A DNA stretch of 64,000 bases from Porphyra umbilicalis (taxonomy: Eukaryota; Rhodophyta; Bangiophyceae; Bangiales; Bangiaceae), in assembly GCA_002049455.2 (NCBI GenBank), contig KV918761.1, positions 868,001 through 932,000 of the forward strand, read 5' to 3'. The translations under genes and the position numbers were made by a program. Under the pieces are notes generated by a model. That model ran no database searches. It worked only from the letters and a program-made list of their open reading frames with translations, and was not told the DNA's origin. Shown here in pieces: positions 1-11,195 of this stretch (the stretch's first letter is position 1; every line of letters starts with the position of its first letter).

Positions 1-636
1 GCGGGCGCGTCGAGGATGGGCGGGGCGGCGGTGGGGAGGCCGGCCGTGCCGGCCACCGCCTCGGCCAGCGCGTGCAGCGCGGCCGCCACGTCGGCGGGGG
101 TGGCCCCCGCCGCCCCCCGCCCGCCGCGCGTCGCCGGCAGCGCCGCGCCGAGGAGCGCGACCGCCGCCGCCACCTGCTCATCGGCCCCGTCGGCGCGCCC
201 GCCGTCGGCCGTGGACGACGGCGCGCCCGCGGGCGTCCCCGCCCCCGCCAGGGGGGTGGCGGCGGCGGCGGGTGCGGCGGCCGCCGTGAGGCGGCTCGCC
301 GCCAAGTCGGCGGCTAAAAAGGTGAGAAGGGGGAGCCCCCCCTCCCCCCCCCCGCGCACCCTGGGGGCACCACGTACCCCCGCGCCGCCGCGGCGGCCGC
401 CAGCCGCGCGTCGACGCCGTCGGGGTCCGACGCGTCGGCGGGGCGCCCCGTAAAGGCGGCCGCGTCGAGCTCCTCCGCAACCGTCGCGGCGACTTCGCGC
501 GCGGCGGCGCCGTCGGTGAGGTCAATGCCGTCGCCTTCGGTGAGGACGCCGAGGTCGGTGAGGGTGTCGGCAAGGGTGGCTGCGGGCGTCGGGGGGGGGG
601 AGGGGGGGCGTCGCCGCCGCCGCCAGTCGTGTCCAT
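1..636 (-). CDS. Unknown Ala/Asp-rich protein, 3' end outside window
   Basis: Not recognised. A coherent reading on the minus strand begins near the ATG at 636, which follows a pyrimidine-rich leader, and runs off the left edge. After a C-run (plus-strand G-run at about 591-608) the frame giving LADTLTDLGVLTEGDG and AREVAATVAEELDAAAF looks like real protein, whereas the frame fixed by the ATG does not, so one base seems wrong in that run. A second coherent stretch (ADLAASRLTAAA, then DEQVAAAVALLGAAL) starts at 313 just after TTTTTAG. A GTACGT donor at 377 would make a 63-nt intron, but the phases differ by one base beside another G-run. The existence of a gene is inferred from composition and frame continuity only. 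Start, intron and function are uncertain. Confidence 0.45.
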
Positions 637-1086
637 GGCCGGGGGGGCGGCGGGGGCGACGCCCGGCGGGACGCGGGCGGCGGGAGAGAAGAGAGAAGAG
701 CAGGGAGGAGCGCGTCTACCCGGGCAAGGGGACAATGGCAGAGATGGGGGGGTGGCGAGAAGGGCAGGCGGGTGGCAGGCGGGGCATCGGTAGTCGGGGA
801 CGGCGAGCGCGCGGTGGCTGCCACCAAAAAGGCGCGATCCGCACACGCCCGCCGCCGCGACGAAGACGCCGCCGATGCCTGCCGCTGTGTGACACGTGTA
901 TTGCAGGCACCGACGCCGGCTGACGGGGCCCGCGCGTCGACGTGGATCCCATGATCGCATCGACCAGGCGCCCATTTTTAGAACCTTGAGGGGCGATCGC
1001 TCACCAACTGTTAGATCCGGCTGCAAGGACCTCCCATGATATTCTTTGCGCAGCGCACGTAGAACGGTGTGTCCGCTGCGAGTACC
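637..1086. other. Spacer, no gene seen
   Basis: GC-rich sequence upstream of the left-edge gene grading into more balanced composition after about 950. Open frames here have no recognisable protein character. It probably includes the promoter and leader of the minus-strand gene. Confidence 0.4.
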
Positions 1087-4000
1087 GGTAATGCCAGGGT
1101 TGGATTGTAGATTAGTAGGGTTGGATCGTGTAGTTGGGGTTGGATCGTGTATTAGGCACCACTAATGGTGTCCTAAGAGAGCGTGTGGCAAAAAAGCCGC
1201 GGGTTTGAACCCCGGATCGCCCGCAAAGAAGCCAGGCGCTATCAGGGCGTGCGGCTATCAGAGCGTGCGCGCCCCCCACCTCCGCTACGCCCCCACCGCC
1301 ACCATATAGGGCGCTGCGCGCCTGATGTAGGGCGCACTTTTGGGGCGCCCCGCACGCTCCATGGGGGCGCCTGTGCAGTGTTTCCCGGGGCAAATCCTAG
1401 AGGCAGCCACGCTCCGCTCTGCGCGAAAAACGCAGTGTCATCTCGGCACCCTCGGGGCCCGGCTCCGGCGCTCCGCGCCTACGCTCGGGCCCCGAGGGTG
1501 CCGGCTCCGGCGCTCCGCGCCTACGCTCGGGCCCCGAGGGTGCCTCGCTGACACTGCGTTTTTCGCCGCAGTGCTCGCTACCAAATTTATATAGAAAGAT
1601 GACCCGTGCATTCCGGGACATGTGCTTGATTTGGCGGCGTGCTGTGATTGGACACGAAGCCTTGGATCGATATTCATCGCATCAAACCCCCCTTTCCAAG
1701 GCTGGCATTATCTGAGTTGCCGCTGCAGCCGAGTGTGGGTAATGCCAGGGTTGGATCCACATTAGTAAGGGTAGGATCCATTAGCAAGGGTAGGATCGGC
1801 ATTAACTAAGCTATGTAGGAAATGCAACGCAGCTGTCAGCAGGTTCGAGGTTGGTGCGAGAAGTGCGTCTGCGCACGCGTGTGGGGGGGTCAAGTAGCCA
1901 ATCAGAGTGATACCCCGCGGCCGTGGCAGGTCCTGCGCCCCTATAACGCTTCCCCACTCCCCTGCAGGCAACTGGCTGCTCCTGCACCCGAGCTCCTTCT
2001 TCTTGCCCCCCTTCAGTGTCTTCCAGATCCCGGCTACCCCCGCTGGTTGTTGTTCTACTCTGGCTGGCTGTCGTCGCCTCCCTGCACCCCTCTTCAGCTA
2101 CACCTCCCGCGGCCGGCGGCCCCCCCCCTGGCTGCCGCCCGCCCCCACCGCCTCCTGTCCGCTGCCCTCGCCTCCCGTGCGGCTGCCTGCTCACTGTAGC
2201 TGTCCTCCCCCCCCCTCCCCCCCGACAGCTACTCCCCGCCTGCCCCCGCCGCCCGCTCACCACGGCCCCCGCCCCCCCGCCCCACTGCCACAGCCTGCCC
2301 ACCGCCGCCGCCTGCCCGCTGCCGCCGTTGCTACCAGCCCCCACCCCTCCCACCGCCTCATCCATGTAGCTTTTGAAGCACGGCCACCCCTGTCTTTCTG
2401 ATTACCACTGCCTGTCGCTGTTGTCTGCTGCCGCTACCGGATGGGCGCTCTGTGACTTCCAGAGTGGTGCCTTTTTGTGTGCAGAAAGAATACGAAGGGA
2501 GAGTCTGCGAGCTTGGCCAGTAGCACCAATGTTCCCAGCGCCCTCAGAAAGCCCTGACAGAACTGAGAAGAAATCATGGGACGTCCATATGTCACAATGA
2601 TACATCACGCGCGCCAGTGCCGCTCCGTTCCGATTGCTCTTCCATGGCCTCAATTCGCCGTCCAGATGGGGGATGCGTACGACACTTCGTTCAGAAACAT
2701 AAGTGACGCCATTTTTTTTTCCGGTCGTTCCTGGGCCTATCGACTACGCTGTGAACGGTGGTCTACGTGACTAAGCGAATAGATGACTGCATCATGTCCT
2801 TTTCTGCCCCTCAACTTGACCAATGCTGCAACTCACACCAGCCTCCCCCAGGCCATGTTCCACTCGCTAGCCTCTAGGAACTTGTATATGCAGCCCCAAT
2901 ACACCGCACCTGACTGCCACAATACGAAATACTCGAGCACAAGCTTCTCTCCAGCCCCGCCATCAAGTAACGCGACTGATGTCGCCACCTCCGCCGCCCG
3001 CCGTCCGCCGTCGGCTACTGCCGCCTCCAACCACCATGGGAGGTTAACGAGAAGCCTGGCTGAAGGAACACCACCAGTCAGAGGCGGCTGAAGCCAGGCG
3101 GCAGCAACAACAGCCAGGGCCGGGGGGGGTGAGCGCGGTACCAGCGGCGGCAGCCTGACAACGGCCACAGCCGGCCAGCGGCCGGAAAGAGATCCCTGGC
3201 GATGGGGTGGAAACCAGGCAGCGGCACTCGGCCGCAGAGGCGGGCGGCTAAAGCCGTCGTCGGCGTGTCAGAGGGGGGGTGGGGGCGGTGTTGACGTCGC
3301 CAGGCAGCTGGCGCAGGCCGAGGCTTGGAGGTAGCGCCGGCGTCGGCGGGCACCGGAGATGGAGACGAGCGGCGGCAGCAAGGGGGGGCTGCGGTGAGGG
3401 TGGCTGGACGCGGCACGTCGACATGCGGGGGGGTGGGGCGGGCGGCAGCGCGGTGGCGGCGGTAGCGGCCGGGCTGCGGCTGCAGCACGGCGCTGAAGCC
3501 GCTGCTACAAATCTTCAACAGGACGGACCTATCCTCAGCGTCGACCCACCCGGCAGTTACCAGGCTCTCAGAAGTTGCCTCCTCGCCCCCCCGCTCCCCC
3601 CCCTGACGCTGCCATACAAGTCACCACGCCGCAGCATCCAGACCGCCGCTCGGCCGTTAAAGCCCATGCGCTGCTAAAAATCTGTACGTAGCACCTACGC
3701 CCCTTTCTTCTATAGCTGCTGTTGAGACCTGCTCACGACAGTGTCTACGGGGGGCACATGGGACCAGCCAACTGCCGTACGTGAAGCGGTCTAGGAGCAG
3801 CTCTCTGGGCAGTGAAACCACGGCAGCCATGATGGACCATGACGTGTACATCTTGCTTTCTGTAAGGGGGCGGCAGCCAGAAGCCCATGTGGGAGGGTAG
3901 CCCAGAAACCCATCTGGGAGGGTAGCCGTTTGCGGGCCTTCCCTAAAGCTTTAGGTTTAGCTAGCTAGGGAGGGGCCCCCCCTCAATCCCGGTCTGGAAC

Positions 4001-4112
4001 AGTATGTACAGATCAGCAGTTCCAAACACATGCTGTAAGTCGATTTATCATCCAGTAAGAATTGCGGATGAAGGGTTGGATCCGCCTAAGGGTTGGATCC
4101 AACCCTGGCATT
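1087..4112. mobile_element. Candidate inverted-repeat transposon-like unit
   Basis: The 19-20 bp motif GGTAATGCCAGGGTTGGAT occurs at 1087 and 1738 on the plus strand and inverted at its right end, 4112 (reverse-complement copy at about 4091-4112). The 1738 and 4112 copies match over 22 bp. Subterminal repeats of GGGTTGGATC or GGGTAGGATC occur at about 1094, 1120, 1138, 1748, 1769 and 1786 on the left and at about 4076 and 4089 on the right. Repeated subterminal motifs inside inverted ends are typical of transposase-binding regions of DNA transposons. No clear target-site duplication and no transposase ORF were found, so this could be a non-autonomous element, or a 1738-4112 element with a solo left end at 1087. 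The interior is proline-rich low-complexity sequence without a recognisable gene. Confidence 0.5.
1423..1566. repeat. Foldback with duplicated GC-rich core
   Basis: The outer arms GCGAAAAACGCAGTGTCA (1423-1440) and its exact reverse complement (1549-1566) continue inward as a GC-rich inverted repeat, giving about 38 bp of near-perfect pairing with three mismatches. The centre contains two direct copies of a 42-bp unit starting with GGCTCCGGCGCTCCGCGCC. This is the structure of a small foldback or MITE-like element. Confidence 0.7.
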
Positions 4113-4546
4113 ACCTCTGTTGTGCAGCCGTCGGCGGCGACGCTGCGGAGGGGACCGTTGCCCGCGCCCCTCCCCGCCCCCGCCCCCACCGCGGCGTGGC
4201 GGCGGCGGGGGTATCCAACACCGCGCCGCCGCCGCGCCCTGCCCGTCGCCACCCCCCACCGTCGGTGGCGCCTCTGCCGGCCCGCCGGCGCCGTCGACGG
4301 CGCGTGCCCGCCGCTCCCCCGTGGCGGCGCTGCCGTCGGCGGCCGACCGCGCCGGCCGCCGCCGTCCCCCCGTCCACGGCGCGCGCGCGGCGGCGGCGCG
4401 CCCCGCAACGGGCGGCCGCGCCGTCGGCCGGGGGGTGCCGCCCCGCTGAGAGGCGCCGCCGGGACGGCGCGTCGGTGGGCGCGTCGGCCGCCCGACGCGC
4501 CGTGCCCCGTCGGCGGGCGTCGCGCGGGGGGGGCGGGCGGGGTGGC

Positions 4547-4597
<51 letters not shown>

Positions 4598-6746
4598 AGT
4601 ACCGGTGGCACGAGGTGCGGCGGGCGCACCGTGCGCGGCGGTGGAGATGTCGGGCGGGGGTGAGGGGGGCGCCGCGGACGGTCGTTGCGCCGGTGGACCA
4701 CTCTTGGGAGGGCGGCGGGAGCGTTGCGCGGCGGTGGTGGCCGCTTGCTCGGCTCTTGGCACGCGTGCGGCTGGTTGTTTGTCTGCCCCTCCTTCTCCCC
4801 GTGATATCCTCTGCGGGTGGTTTTTCCCTTCCCATCGTCTACCCTGTCGCTCCCCTCCACCCCTCGTGCTCCGCACCGCACAATCCTGACGGGCGGTGCC
4901 CCTGACGGCGCCCGTCAAGGAGCGCGCCTTGCACACCCACCTTTCGGACGTGCAGGGGTTTCCCCCCGTGGCCTCCATCACGTCGCCCCCCTGCTGTCAG
5001 TCGGTCGCCGCGCGCACGCTGCGGCTGCCGCTCCCCGTCAGCGCCGGGGGGCCAGCCCCCCGCCTGGATTGGTCCGCCGCGCCCCCCGCGCCGACCGCGG
5101 CGGCGGCGACCACGCACGGCGCTCCTGGCTAGGGGCGGTGACCGCGCCAGCGTCGGCGCCGCCGACGGCCGCCACCGCCGACGGGGCCGCCGTGCCGCCG
5201 TCGCGGGTGGCCACGCGGCGGCCAGACTCTGCTGGGTGCGGCCCCGCCGCGTCAGCACTGCCGGCGCACCGACGGGCGGCGCGCTCCACGCTGCGGGGGG
5301 TGGAGTGGCGGGGGGTGGGGGGGGGGAAGAAGGACTGCCGACGAGCGCCGCGCCGCGCGTGTGGGGTACGCTGCACTGCCTCGGCGTGGCCGCTTGCGGC
5401 GGCCGCCCCACCGCGAGATAACGACCGCGGGGGCGAGGGCAGCGGCACTGCCGTTTCCTCTTGTCGTCGCCGCCGCCGTTCCTATTCTCTCCGCAGAGGG
5501 AGCCCTCCTCCATCCTCCCACTTGCTTCATGTGATGGTGGCCATCAATGGGCGAGGGCAACGCGCGCGTCGGCGCCCGCGGGTTCAGAGCCGGCCGCCGT
5601 CGTCCGTAGCGTTGGTGGGCGGTGCTCGAGCACTCAGACGTCCTCCAGGCTCTGGTCGACACTGTCAGCTTACACTGGATGCCATGCGAGCGCCTGTACG
5701 GCACCCCACTCTGGATCATCACCGTCGAAATGGGATTGATAAAGTGGATCGAATTTCTCAAGGGCAAGTCCAGCCTGAGAATTTCAGTTGGATTGTTCGC
5801 TTCCACACAGCAGATGTCGTTGGTACATACCAGCAAGCCAAAAATCGTTTCAGAATGAACGCGATAAAAGTGATTTCTTGGACGCATCATTCGTATGGGA
5901 AACCTCAATGACAAACACATCGATGGACGCTCATGATTGCAGGTAGCCACAAGGGCCACTTGAACGACTATCACCACCCCCGTCGCGTTGCTGCTCGCGC
6001 TTGCGTGACCCAGGCAATACCTTCCCTCCCCGTTTCCGAAGTGGCAGCCACCACCCCGTCCTTCTATCGGTCCCCGCGAGCAGCTTTCGATGCTGTTTTC
6101 ATAGAGATTCCTTCCATGGAGGATGATGCCGTGAAAAATTGCTGCTGTCGCCCAGTGGTCGCCCCTCCGGAGGGGGGAGGTGTAGGAGCTACTGGGGGAA
6201 GGGCGACCCATGCTGCAATGAGGCAGGTCGATACGACATAGACAGGTCAGGGATTGGCTTAGCGGGGGCTAGCGGAGGGTGTGAATGGGCGCCAGACCAT
6301 AGTAAGGCAAATTGTCTTTGGGCGCTCTGGGATGTCGAGAAAGGGTTGGCACGACCACCCGCGACGTCACAGGTATTGGAAGGTTGTCGTTCAGTTGTCT
6401 CGGGCGAAAATTCTTAAGGCATTGATTGAGGATGATTGAAAACTGAGGCTAAATCTCACATAATATTTTAATCCATTAATACTCTATTTTGAGGGGAAAT
6501 TATTCGCCGAGGCATTTCCGCATTTGAATCTCACGACCCAGAGCGTCGGGACGGGGGTGGCAGCAGCCGAAGTCGCCGGCCAGCCGCGGGCAACCGGCGT
6601 ATCGCGCACCGGCGGAGCGGCGGTCAGCCCAACCGTGACCGCCTGCGCCTGCGGCGGTCAGCTTCCGCCCCCCGCTCTTGCTGCTGTTACCCCCCTCTTT
6701 TTCCTCACCCGCCCCGCCTCTTTAGTTCGGTTGCGGACCCGGCGCC
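4113..6746. other. Long spacer with GC-rich low complexity and PMT upstream region
   Basis: From 4113 to about 5500 the sequence is extremely GC-rich with long open frames in all six frames, so ORF length carries no weight, and no protein family was recognised. From about 5600 to 6530 composition becomes balanced and AT-rich around 6420-6520, which is probably the promoter side of the downstream mannosyltransferase. A pyrimidine-rich tract (6660-6725) immediately precedes the mannosyltransferase start codon. Confidence 0.4.
4550..4597. repeat. (CGG)n trinucleotide microsatellite, about 16 units
   Basis: An uninterrupted run of CGG triplets that keeps poly-Ala, poly-Gly and poly-Arg frames open on the plus strand, and their counterparts on the minus strand. 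It is a simple repeat that explains several long apparent ORFs here. Confidence 0.9.
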
Positions 6747-8543
6747 ATGGCGGGCGGCGCAAAGACCCCGACCGCAAACTCGGTGCGGCAGCGGCGGGGA
6801 CGCAAGGCCAACGCCTCCGCTTCCGCTTCCCAGGCCACTTCCTCGGAGAGCTCTGCTGCGACCCCTGCGGCTGGTGTGACGTCTTCCAAAGCCGCTGCCG
6901 CCGCCGTCTCCTCCGCCGCCGCCACCGCCGCCGCCTCCACCGCCACCCCCAAAGCCGCCGCCGCGCCGGCTAAGCGCGGCGGGGCGCGGGGATCCGGGGC
7001 GCCCCCCCTCGTCACCGACTTGTTTTCCCTGGCTGGCATCACCTGGGCGGACACGGCCATTACGGTGCTCCTGGCGGTGGCGGCGGGCGTCCTTCGCGTC
7101 AGCCGCTTGTCTTCCCCCAACGCGGTCGTCTACGACGAGTACCACTATGGCAAGTTCCTCAACTGGACTCTCACGCACCGCTTCTTCTTTGACGTCAATC
7201 CGCCGCTGAGCAAGCTGGTGCTGTCGGGCATTGCCTACCTGGCGGGCTACGACCCGACGGCCTTTGAGTATGGCAACATTGGGGAGGAGTACCCGACCGC
7301 CGCCATGGCCTGGGCCGCCCGCCTCCCGTCGGCCATTTTCGGCACGCTCGCCGTGCCGCTGCTGTACCGCGTGTGCCGGCAGCTGCGGCTGTCGCGGGCG
7401 GCGTCGACGCTCGGCGCCTCGTTTGGGCTCTTTGACACCCTCTCCGTCGTGCAGTCCCGCCTCATTATGCCCGAAGCGCTGCTCGTCTTTTTGTGCGAGG
7501 CGTCCTTTTACTGCGCGCTCGTGTTTTGGGACGCCAAGCGGGTCGCGGCGGCGCGCAAGAAGGCCGGCACGCTCCGCGCTCTCGACGTGGCCCACGTGGT
7601 CATCTACATGGGCTTGACCGCTACGTGGGCGGGCTTGGCGTTGGCCACGCGCTGGACGTCCTTTGCGACGCCCGTGCTCATCCTGGCCGTGTCTGCGTTT
7701 GGGGTGCCCCCCTTTTTGCCGGCTCCCGTGTCGGTGTGGGAGCTCCTCTCCCTGTTTGTCGTCCTGGTCGTCGCCTACTTTGTGTCGTTTGGCGCCTTTT
7801 TCGAGGTGGTCCCCCTGTCGGGCGAGGGCAACGCCTTTATGAGCGCTGACTTCCAGCAATGCCTAACGTCGGCGACTGCCGCGGCCGACGCAGCGACGTC
7901 GCGCGTGGTCAGCCTAGAGGAGGCGCCCGCCAATGCGTCGTGCTCGCTGTCGACGTGGGCCAAGTTTGTGGAACTCAACCGTCTCATCTCCCAGTACTCC
8001 AAAGGCGTCCGCGGGGACGCTAGCAACGGCTCGCCGTGGTACCAGTGGCTGGTCAACTACCGGGGCACGCTCTACTACCGCACCACGTCGCCCGCCGGGG
8101 AGGTGCCGGCGACGGCCGGCATCATTTACGCCCTGATGAACCCGGCCATGATTGTCATTGTCGACCTACTGCTCCTGGCGTTTGTGGCCGTCCTCTTCTA
8201 CGCCGTCCGCTACCGGTATTGCCGTGCGACGCCCGTGTGGGTGAATGACGGTTTACGGCGGGCGTCGGTGCTCTTCCTTGGCTGGGCGGGGTCGATGCTG
8301 CCGACAATGATCTTTTACCGGTACGGGCAGCTGTACCAGTTCCTTCCAGGCCTTTTCTTTGCGCAAGCGACGGCGGCGGTGGTGTTTGACATCATGCCCG
8401 TGCGGTCTGTCAAGGCATTGGCGGCGGCGGTGGGGGTGGCGGGGATGGCGGCGGCCTACGCCTACTGGGCGCCGTGGGTCTACGCGCTGCCGCTGAGTCA
8501 AGAACAGCACGACGCGCGCCAATGGCTCCCATTATGGAAATGA
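6747..8543 (+). CDS. Dolichyl-phosphate-mannose-protein mannosyltransferase, MIR-less (GT39)
   Basis: Predicted ER enzyme that transfers mannose from dolichyl-phosphate-mannose to Ser/Thr of secretory proteins. The 598-residue product has an Ala/Ser/Thr-rich cytosolic tail (about 1-95), a first membrane helix, and the conserved lumenal YDEYHYG motif containing the catalytic-type Asp130-Glu131. FFFDVNPPLSKL and further helices follow, then a C-terminal four-helix region introduced by SPWYQWLVNYRGTLYY. Fungal and animal PMTs are usually 750-900 residues with three MIR domains in the central loop. Here the loop is only about 100 residues and no MIR domain is visible, as in bacterial PMTs. The ATG at 6747 is in good context (gccATGg) after a pyrimidine-rich leader. 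The gene is intronless and the family call is firm. Confidence 0.93.
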   Translation: MAGGAKTPTANSVRQRRGRKANASASASQATSSESSAATPAAGVTSSKAAAAAVSSAAATAAASTATPKAAAAPAKRGGARGSGAPPLVTDLFSLAGITWADTAITVLLAVAAGVLRVSRLSSPNAVVYDEYHYGKFLNWTLTHRFFFDVNPPLSKLVLSGIAYLAGYDPTAFEYGNIGEEYPTAAMAWAARLPSAIFGTLAVPLLYRVCRQLRLSRAASTLGASFGLFDTLSVVQSRLIMPEALLVFLCEASFYCALVFWDAKRVAAARKKAGTLRALDVAHVVIYMGLTATWAGLALATRWTSFATPVLILAVSAFGVPPFLPAPVSVWELLSLFVVLVVAYFVSFGAFFEVVPLSGEGNAFMSADFQQCLTSATAAADAATSRVVSLEEAPANASCSLSTWAKFVELNRLISQYSKGVRGDASNGSPWYQWLVNYRGTLYYRTTSPAGEVPATAGIIYALMNPAMIVIVDLLLLAFVAVLFYAVRYRYCRATPVWVNDGLRRASVLFLGWAGSMLPTMIFYRYGQLYQFLPGLFFAQATAAVVFDIMPVRSVKALAAAVGVAGMAAAYAYWAPWVYALPLSQEQHDARQWLPLWK

Positions 8544-9270
8544 GGGAGGGCGTTGCGGTGGGTGTGAGGCAGTGCATGGGGACATCTGTGTAGCAATATG
8601 AGGAAGGTGCGTACGCTCGTTCTGTTCCTCGCCCCGTAGTGACGCTTTTCTCAGAGTGCTTGGCGATGTACCCTTCGTATTAGCCCGCTGGGGGCGACGA
8701 GATGCGCGGAGCTTCTCGTGTGTCAGCACAAGTTCGCGAATAAATGGGCCGTGAAAGAAAGAGAACTTTTTTTCACCAGTACAGGTGCCGCTAGCTAGCA
8801 TATACTCCTATATTCGTTTCCCATGTATCGGTATTTTTCTCCCTACGTGTCTTCCGCTTGGTGCTCCACCCAGCGCCTGCAGTGGCGTACAGACGGCTGT
8901 CTAGACAGCCGCAAATTTGAGTTGTCACACAAACGACAATCGACCGAACCGGCCGTGAAGATACTTCAGAGAATCTGAGGGTATACCAGACGCGTGATCT
9001 GCGCCCCCACCAACCACTTCAGGCACACTGAGCTCAAGCAGCCTGGGCGCCACTTCAGGGCAACGTCCGTGACCAGAGCCCTCTTCCCACTCTGAACGGC
9101 CGTTGCCCACATCCGTGCCCGGCTGGCTCTTGATCCTCATCTGCCTCGTCGGAGCTTGATCAAACCTCGTCCCGTCCGTCGACCCGACTCGTCGTCGCAC
9201 CTTCCTCCTGCCCTCTGTGTGCCGCTCTCCCCTCCTCTCCCGCCGCCCCGCACCCTCTCGGCTGGCGATC
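8544..9270. other. PMT 3' flank and GSA-AT upstream region
   Basis: Lower-GC intergenic DNA. A possible poly(A) signal AATAAA lies at 8739-8744, about 200 nt after the PMT stop. A CT-rich leader (about 9190-9270) precedes the GSA-AT ATG. No gene seen. Confidence 0.4.
8739..8744 (+). terminator. Possible polyadenylation hexamer for PMT gene
   Basis: AATAAA on the plus strand downstream of the PMT stop codon. It is a single motif match without transcript evidence. Confidence 0.25.
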
Positions 9271-10695
9271 ATGGCGCGTGCTGCCTTTGTCGGTTCGGCC
9301 GCGGGTGTGACCACCCGCGCCTCTGCCTTCACCCCCGCCGTCTCGACTTCCCGCCCGACCACCCGGCAGGTGGCGGCCGTCACCATGGTGGCCCCCCCCG
9401 CGTCTGCGCACAAGTCCGACAAGTCGGAGGCCATCATGGAGGAGGCCATGGACCTGATGCCCGGCGGCGTCAACTCCCCCGTCCGCGCCTTCAAGTCTGT
9501 TGGCGGCGGCCCAGTGGTGTTTGACCGCGTCAAGGGCTCCAAGGCCTACGACGTGGACGGCAACTGCTACGTCGACTACATTGGCTCGTGGGGGCCTGCC
9601 ATTGTCGGCGCCTCCAACGAAGAGGTCAACGAGGCGCTGCATGCGACGCTCGACAAGGGCACCAGCTTTGGGGCGCCCAACGTGCTGGAGAACCAGCTCG
9701 CCAAGGCGGTGATTGACGCGGTGCCGTCGATTGACATGGTGCGGTTTGTCAACTCTGGGACGGAGGCGTGCATGAGCGTCATCCGTGTCATGCGCGCGTA
9801 CACCAAGCGGGAGAAGCTCATCAAGTTTTCGGGCTGCTACCACGGCCACGCCGACATGTACCTGGTGCAGGCCGGGTCGGGGGTGCTGACGCTCGGCCTG
9901 CCAGACTCGCCGGGCGTGCCCGCCTCGTCGACCGCCTCGACGCTCGTCGCCAAGTACAATGACCTCGAGTCGGTGCGTGCGCTCTTTGAGGCCAACCCGG
10001 GGGAGATTGCGGGCGTCATCCTCGAGCCAGTAGTCGGCAACTCTGGGTTTATCCCACCGCAGCCGGGCTTCCTCGAGGGCCTCCGCGAGCTGGTCACCGA
10101 GCAGGGCGCCCTGCTGTGCTTTGATGAGGTCATGACCGGCTTCCGCATTGCTTACGGCGGCGCCCAGTCGCACTTTAACATCAAGCCGGACATCTCGTGC
10201 TTTGGCAAGGTCATTGGCGGCGGTCTGCCGGTGGGCGCCTATGGCGGCCGGCGGGACATTATGGACATGGTCGCCCCCGCGGGCCCCGTGTACCAGGCGG
10301 GCACGCTGTCGGGCAACCCGCTGGCCATGACCGCCGGCCTCAAGACGCTCGAGATCCTCCGGCGGCCAGGCGCGTACGAGCAGCTCGACCGTGTGACTGG
10401 CCGCCTGGCACAGGGCCTCATCGAGGCGGCCCGGGAGGCGGGCCACGACGCGTGCGGCGGCCACATTTCGGGCATGTTTGGCTTCTTCTTTGCCAAGGGC
10501 CCGATCACCTCCTTTGAGGACGTGGCCGAGCAGCAGGACTTTGACAAGTTTAAGAAGTACCACCGGGCAATGCTTGAGGAGGGCGTCTACCTGGCGCCGT
10601 CGGCCTATGAGGCGGGCTTTGTGGGCCTCGAGCACTCGGAGGAGGACATTGACTTTACGCTTGCGGCCGCCCGCAAGGTGTTTGCGACGCTCTAA
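9271..10695 (+). CDS. hemL/GSA: Glutamate-1-semialdehyde 2,1-aminomutase, plastid-targeted
   Basis: Catalyses the PLP-dependent conversion of glutamate-1-semialdehyde to 5-aminolevulinate, the C5-pathway entry to chlorophyll, haem and phycobilins in plastids. The 474-residue product starts with a Ser/Thr/Ala-rich transit peptide (MARAAFVGS..., about 1-40). The enzyme follows from about residue 47 ([20 protein letters not shown]), with [29 protein letters not shown] and the PLP-lysine motif [18 protein letters not shown] (Lys313). Length and motifs match plant and algal GSA-AT throughout. The frame is open upstream from a GTG at 9217, but the ATG at 9271 behind the pyrimidine-rich leader is chosen because it starts a normal transit peptide. 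Intronless. It shows that the organism is photosynthetic or plastid-bearing. Confidence 0.97.
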   Translation: MARAAFVGSAAGVTTRASAFTPAVSTSRPTTRQVAAVTMVAPPASAHKSDKSEAIMEEAMDLMPGGVNSPVRAFKSVGGGPVVFDRVKGSKAYDVDGNCYVDYIGSWGPAIVGASNEEVNEALHATLDKGTSFGAPNVLENQLAKAVIDAVPSIDMVRFVNSGTEACMSVIRVMRAYTKREKLIKFSGCYHGHADMYLVQAGSGVLTLGLPDSPGVPASSTASTLVAKYNDLESVRALFEANPGEIAGVILEPVVGNSGFIPPQPGFLEGLRELVTEQGALLCFDEVMTGFRIAYGGAQSHFNIKPDISCFGKVIGGGLPVGAYGGRRDIMDMVAPAGPVYQAGTLSGNPLAMTAGLKTLEILRRPGAYEQLDRVTGRLAQGLIEAAREAGHDACGGHISGMFGFFFAKGPITSFEDVAEQQDFDKFKKYHRAMLEEGVYLAPSAYEAGFVGLEHSEEDIDFTLAAARKVFATL

Positions 10696-11195
10696 GCGAG
10701 CCGCCTGCGATTAGGAGGGTGGTTGGCGCATCGAGTGGGGCTGGGGGTGGTGGGGAAAGCCGCGGAGAGCTGCGCACGGGCCTGGCTTGGCCGACTCTAG
10801 GGGCTATGTTGGTGTCAGTGGCGGCTGCGCATGTAAAACTTGTCTCCCATACCCGGTCGCACGCGGTTGGCACCCGTTTTTCCAGGCGTCTGTCTACGAG
10901 CCCGAACCGTAGAGCGAGGGGATGGGCTTTGTGGTGAGACACAGAGCGTACCGCGCTGGGTGTGCAAAAGCGCGGCAGCAACGGGTACGGCGGAGCGGAC
11001 GCGCGACGTGGCGGGCAAGCCGGGCAGCAAGCACCCCCTTTCGGCGCGGCGGCAACGCTACAGCGGCACGAAAAAAAAAAAAAAAAAAAAGCAAACCCCG
11101 TGACGCAGCGGCAACCCCACACCCAGAGCCCCCCCCCGTGCCGCGGGCCCCGTCGGCGGCGCCCCCCCCCCCCCCCCACGCGACCGCCCGCCGCC
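10696..11195. other. Spacer between convergent genes, with (A)20 tract
   Basis: Contains a 20-nt A tract at 11071-11090 and C-runs at about 11162-11177. It lies downstream of both GSA-AT (+) and the minus-strand zinc-finger gene. No gene seen. The A tract could be a retroposed poly(A) remnant, but no target duplication was identified. Confidence 0.4.

Noticed and set aside
1183-1232. tRNA-like T-arm (GCGGGTTTGAACCCCGG)
   Set aside because: No matching D-arm, anticodon arm or 5' acceptor strand could be found, and the T-stem has a mismatch.
4013-5513. Several 220-320 codon ORFs around the (CGG)n repeat
   Set aside because: Explained by the trinucleotide run and GC content. No protein-like segment is stable in one frame.
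5622-5858. 79-codon ORF with near-balanced composition (LEHSDVLQALVDTVSLHW)
   Set aside because: Starts with GTG, has no recognisable family and sits in a probable repeat-derived region.
9160-10635. 491-codon minus ORF
   Set aside because: Antisense shadow of GSA-AT.
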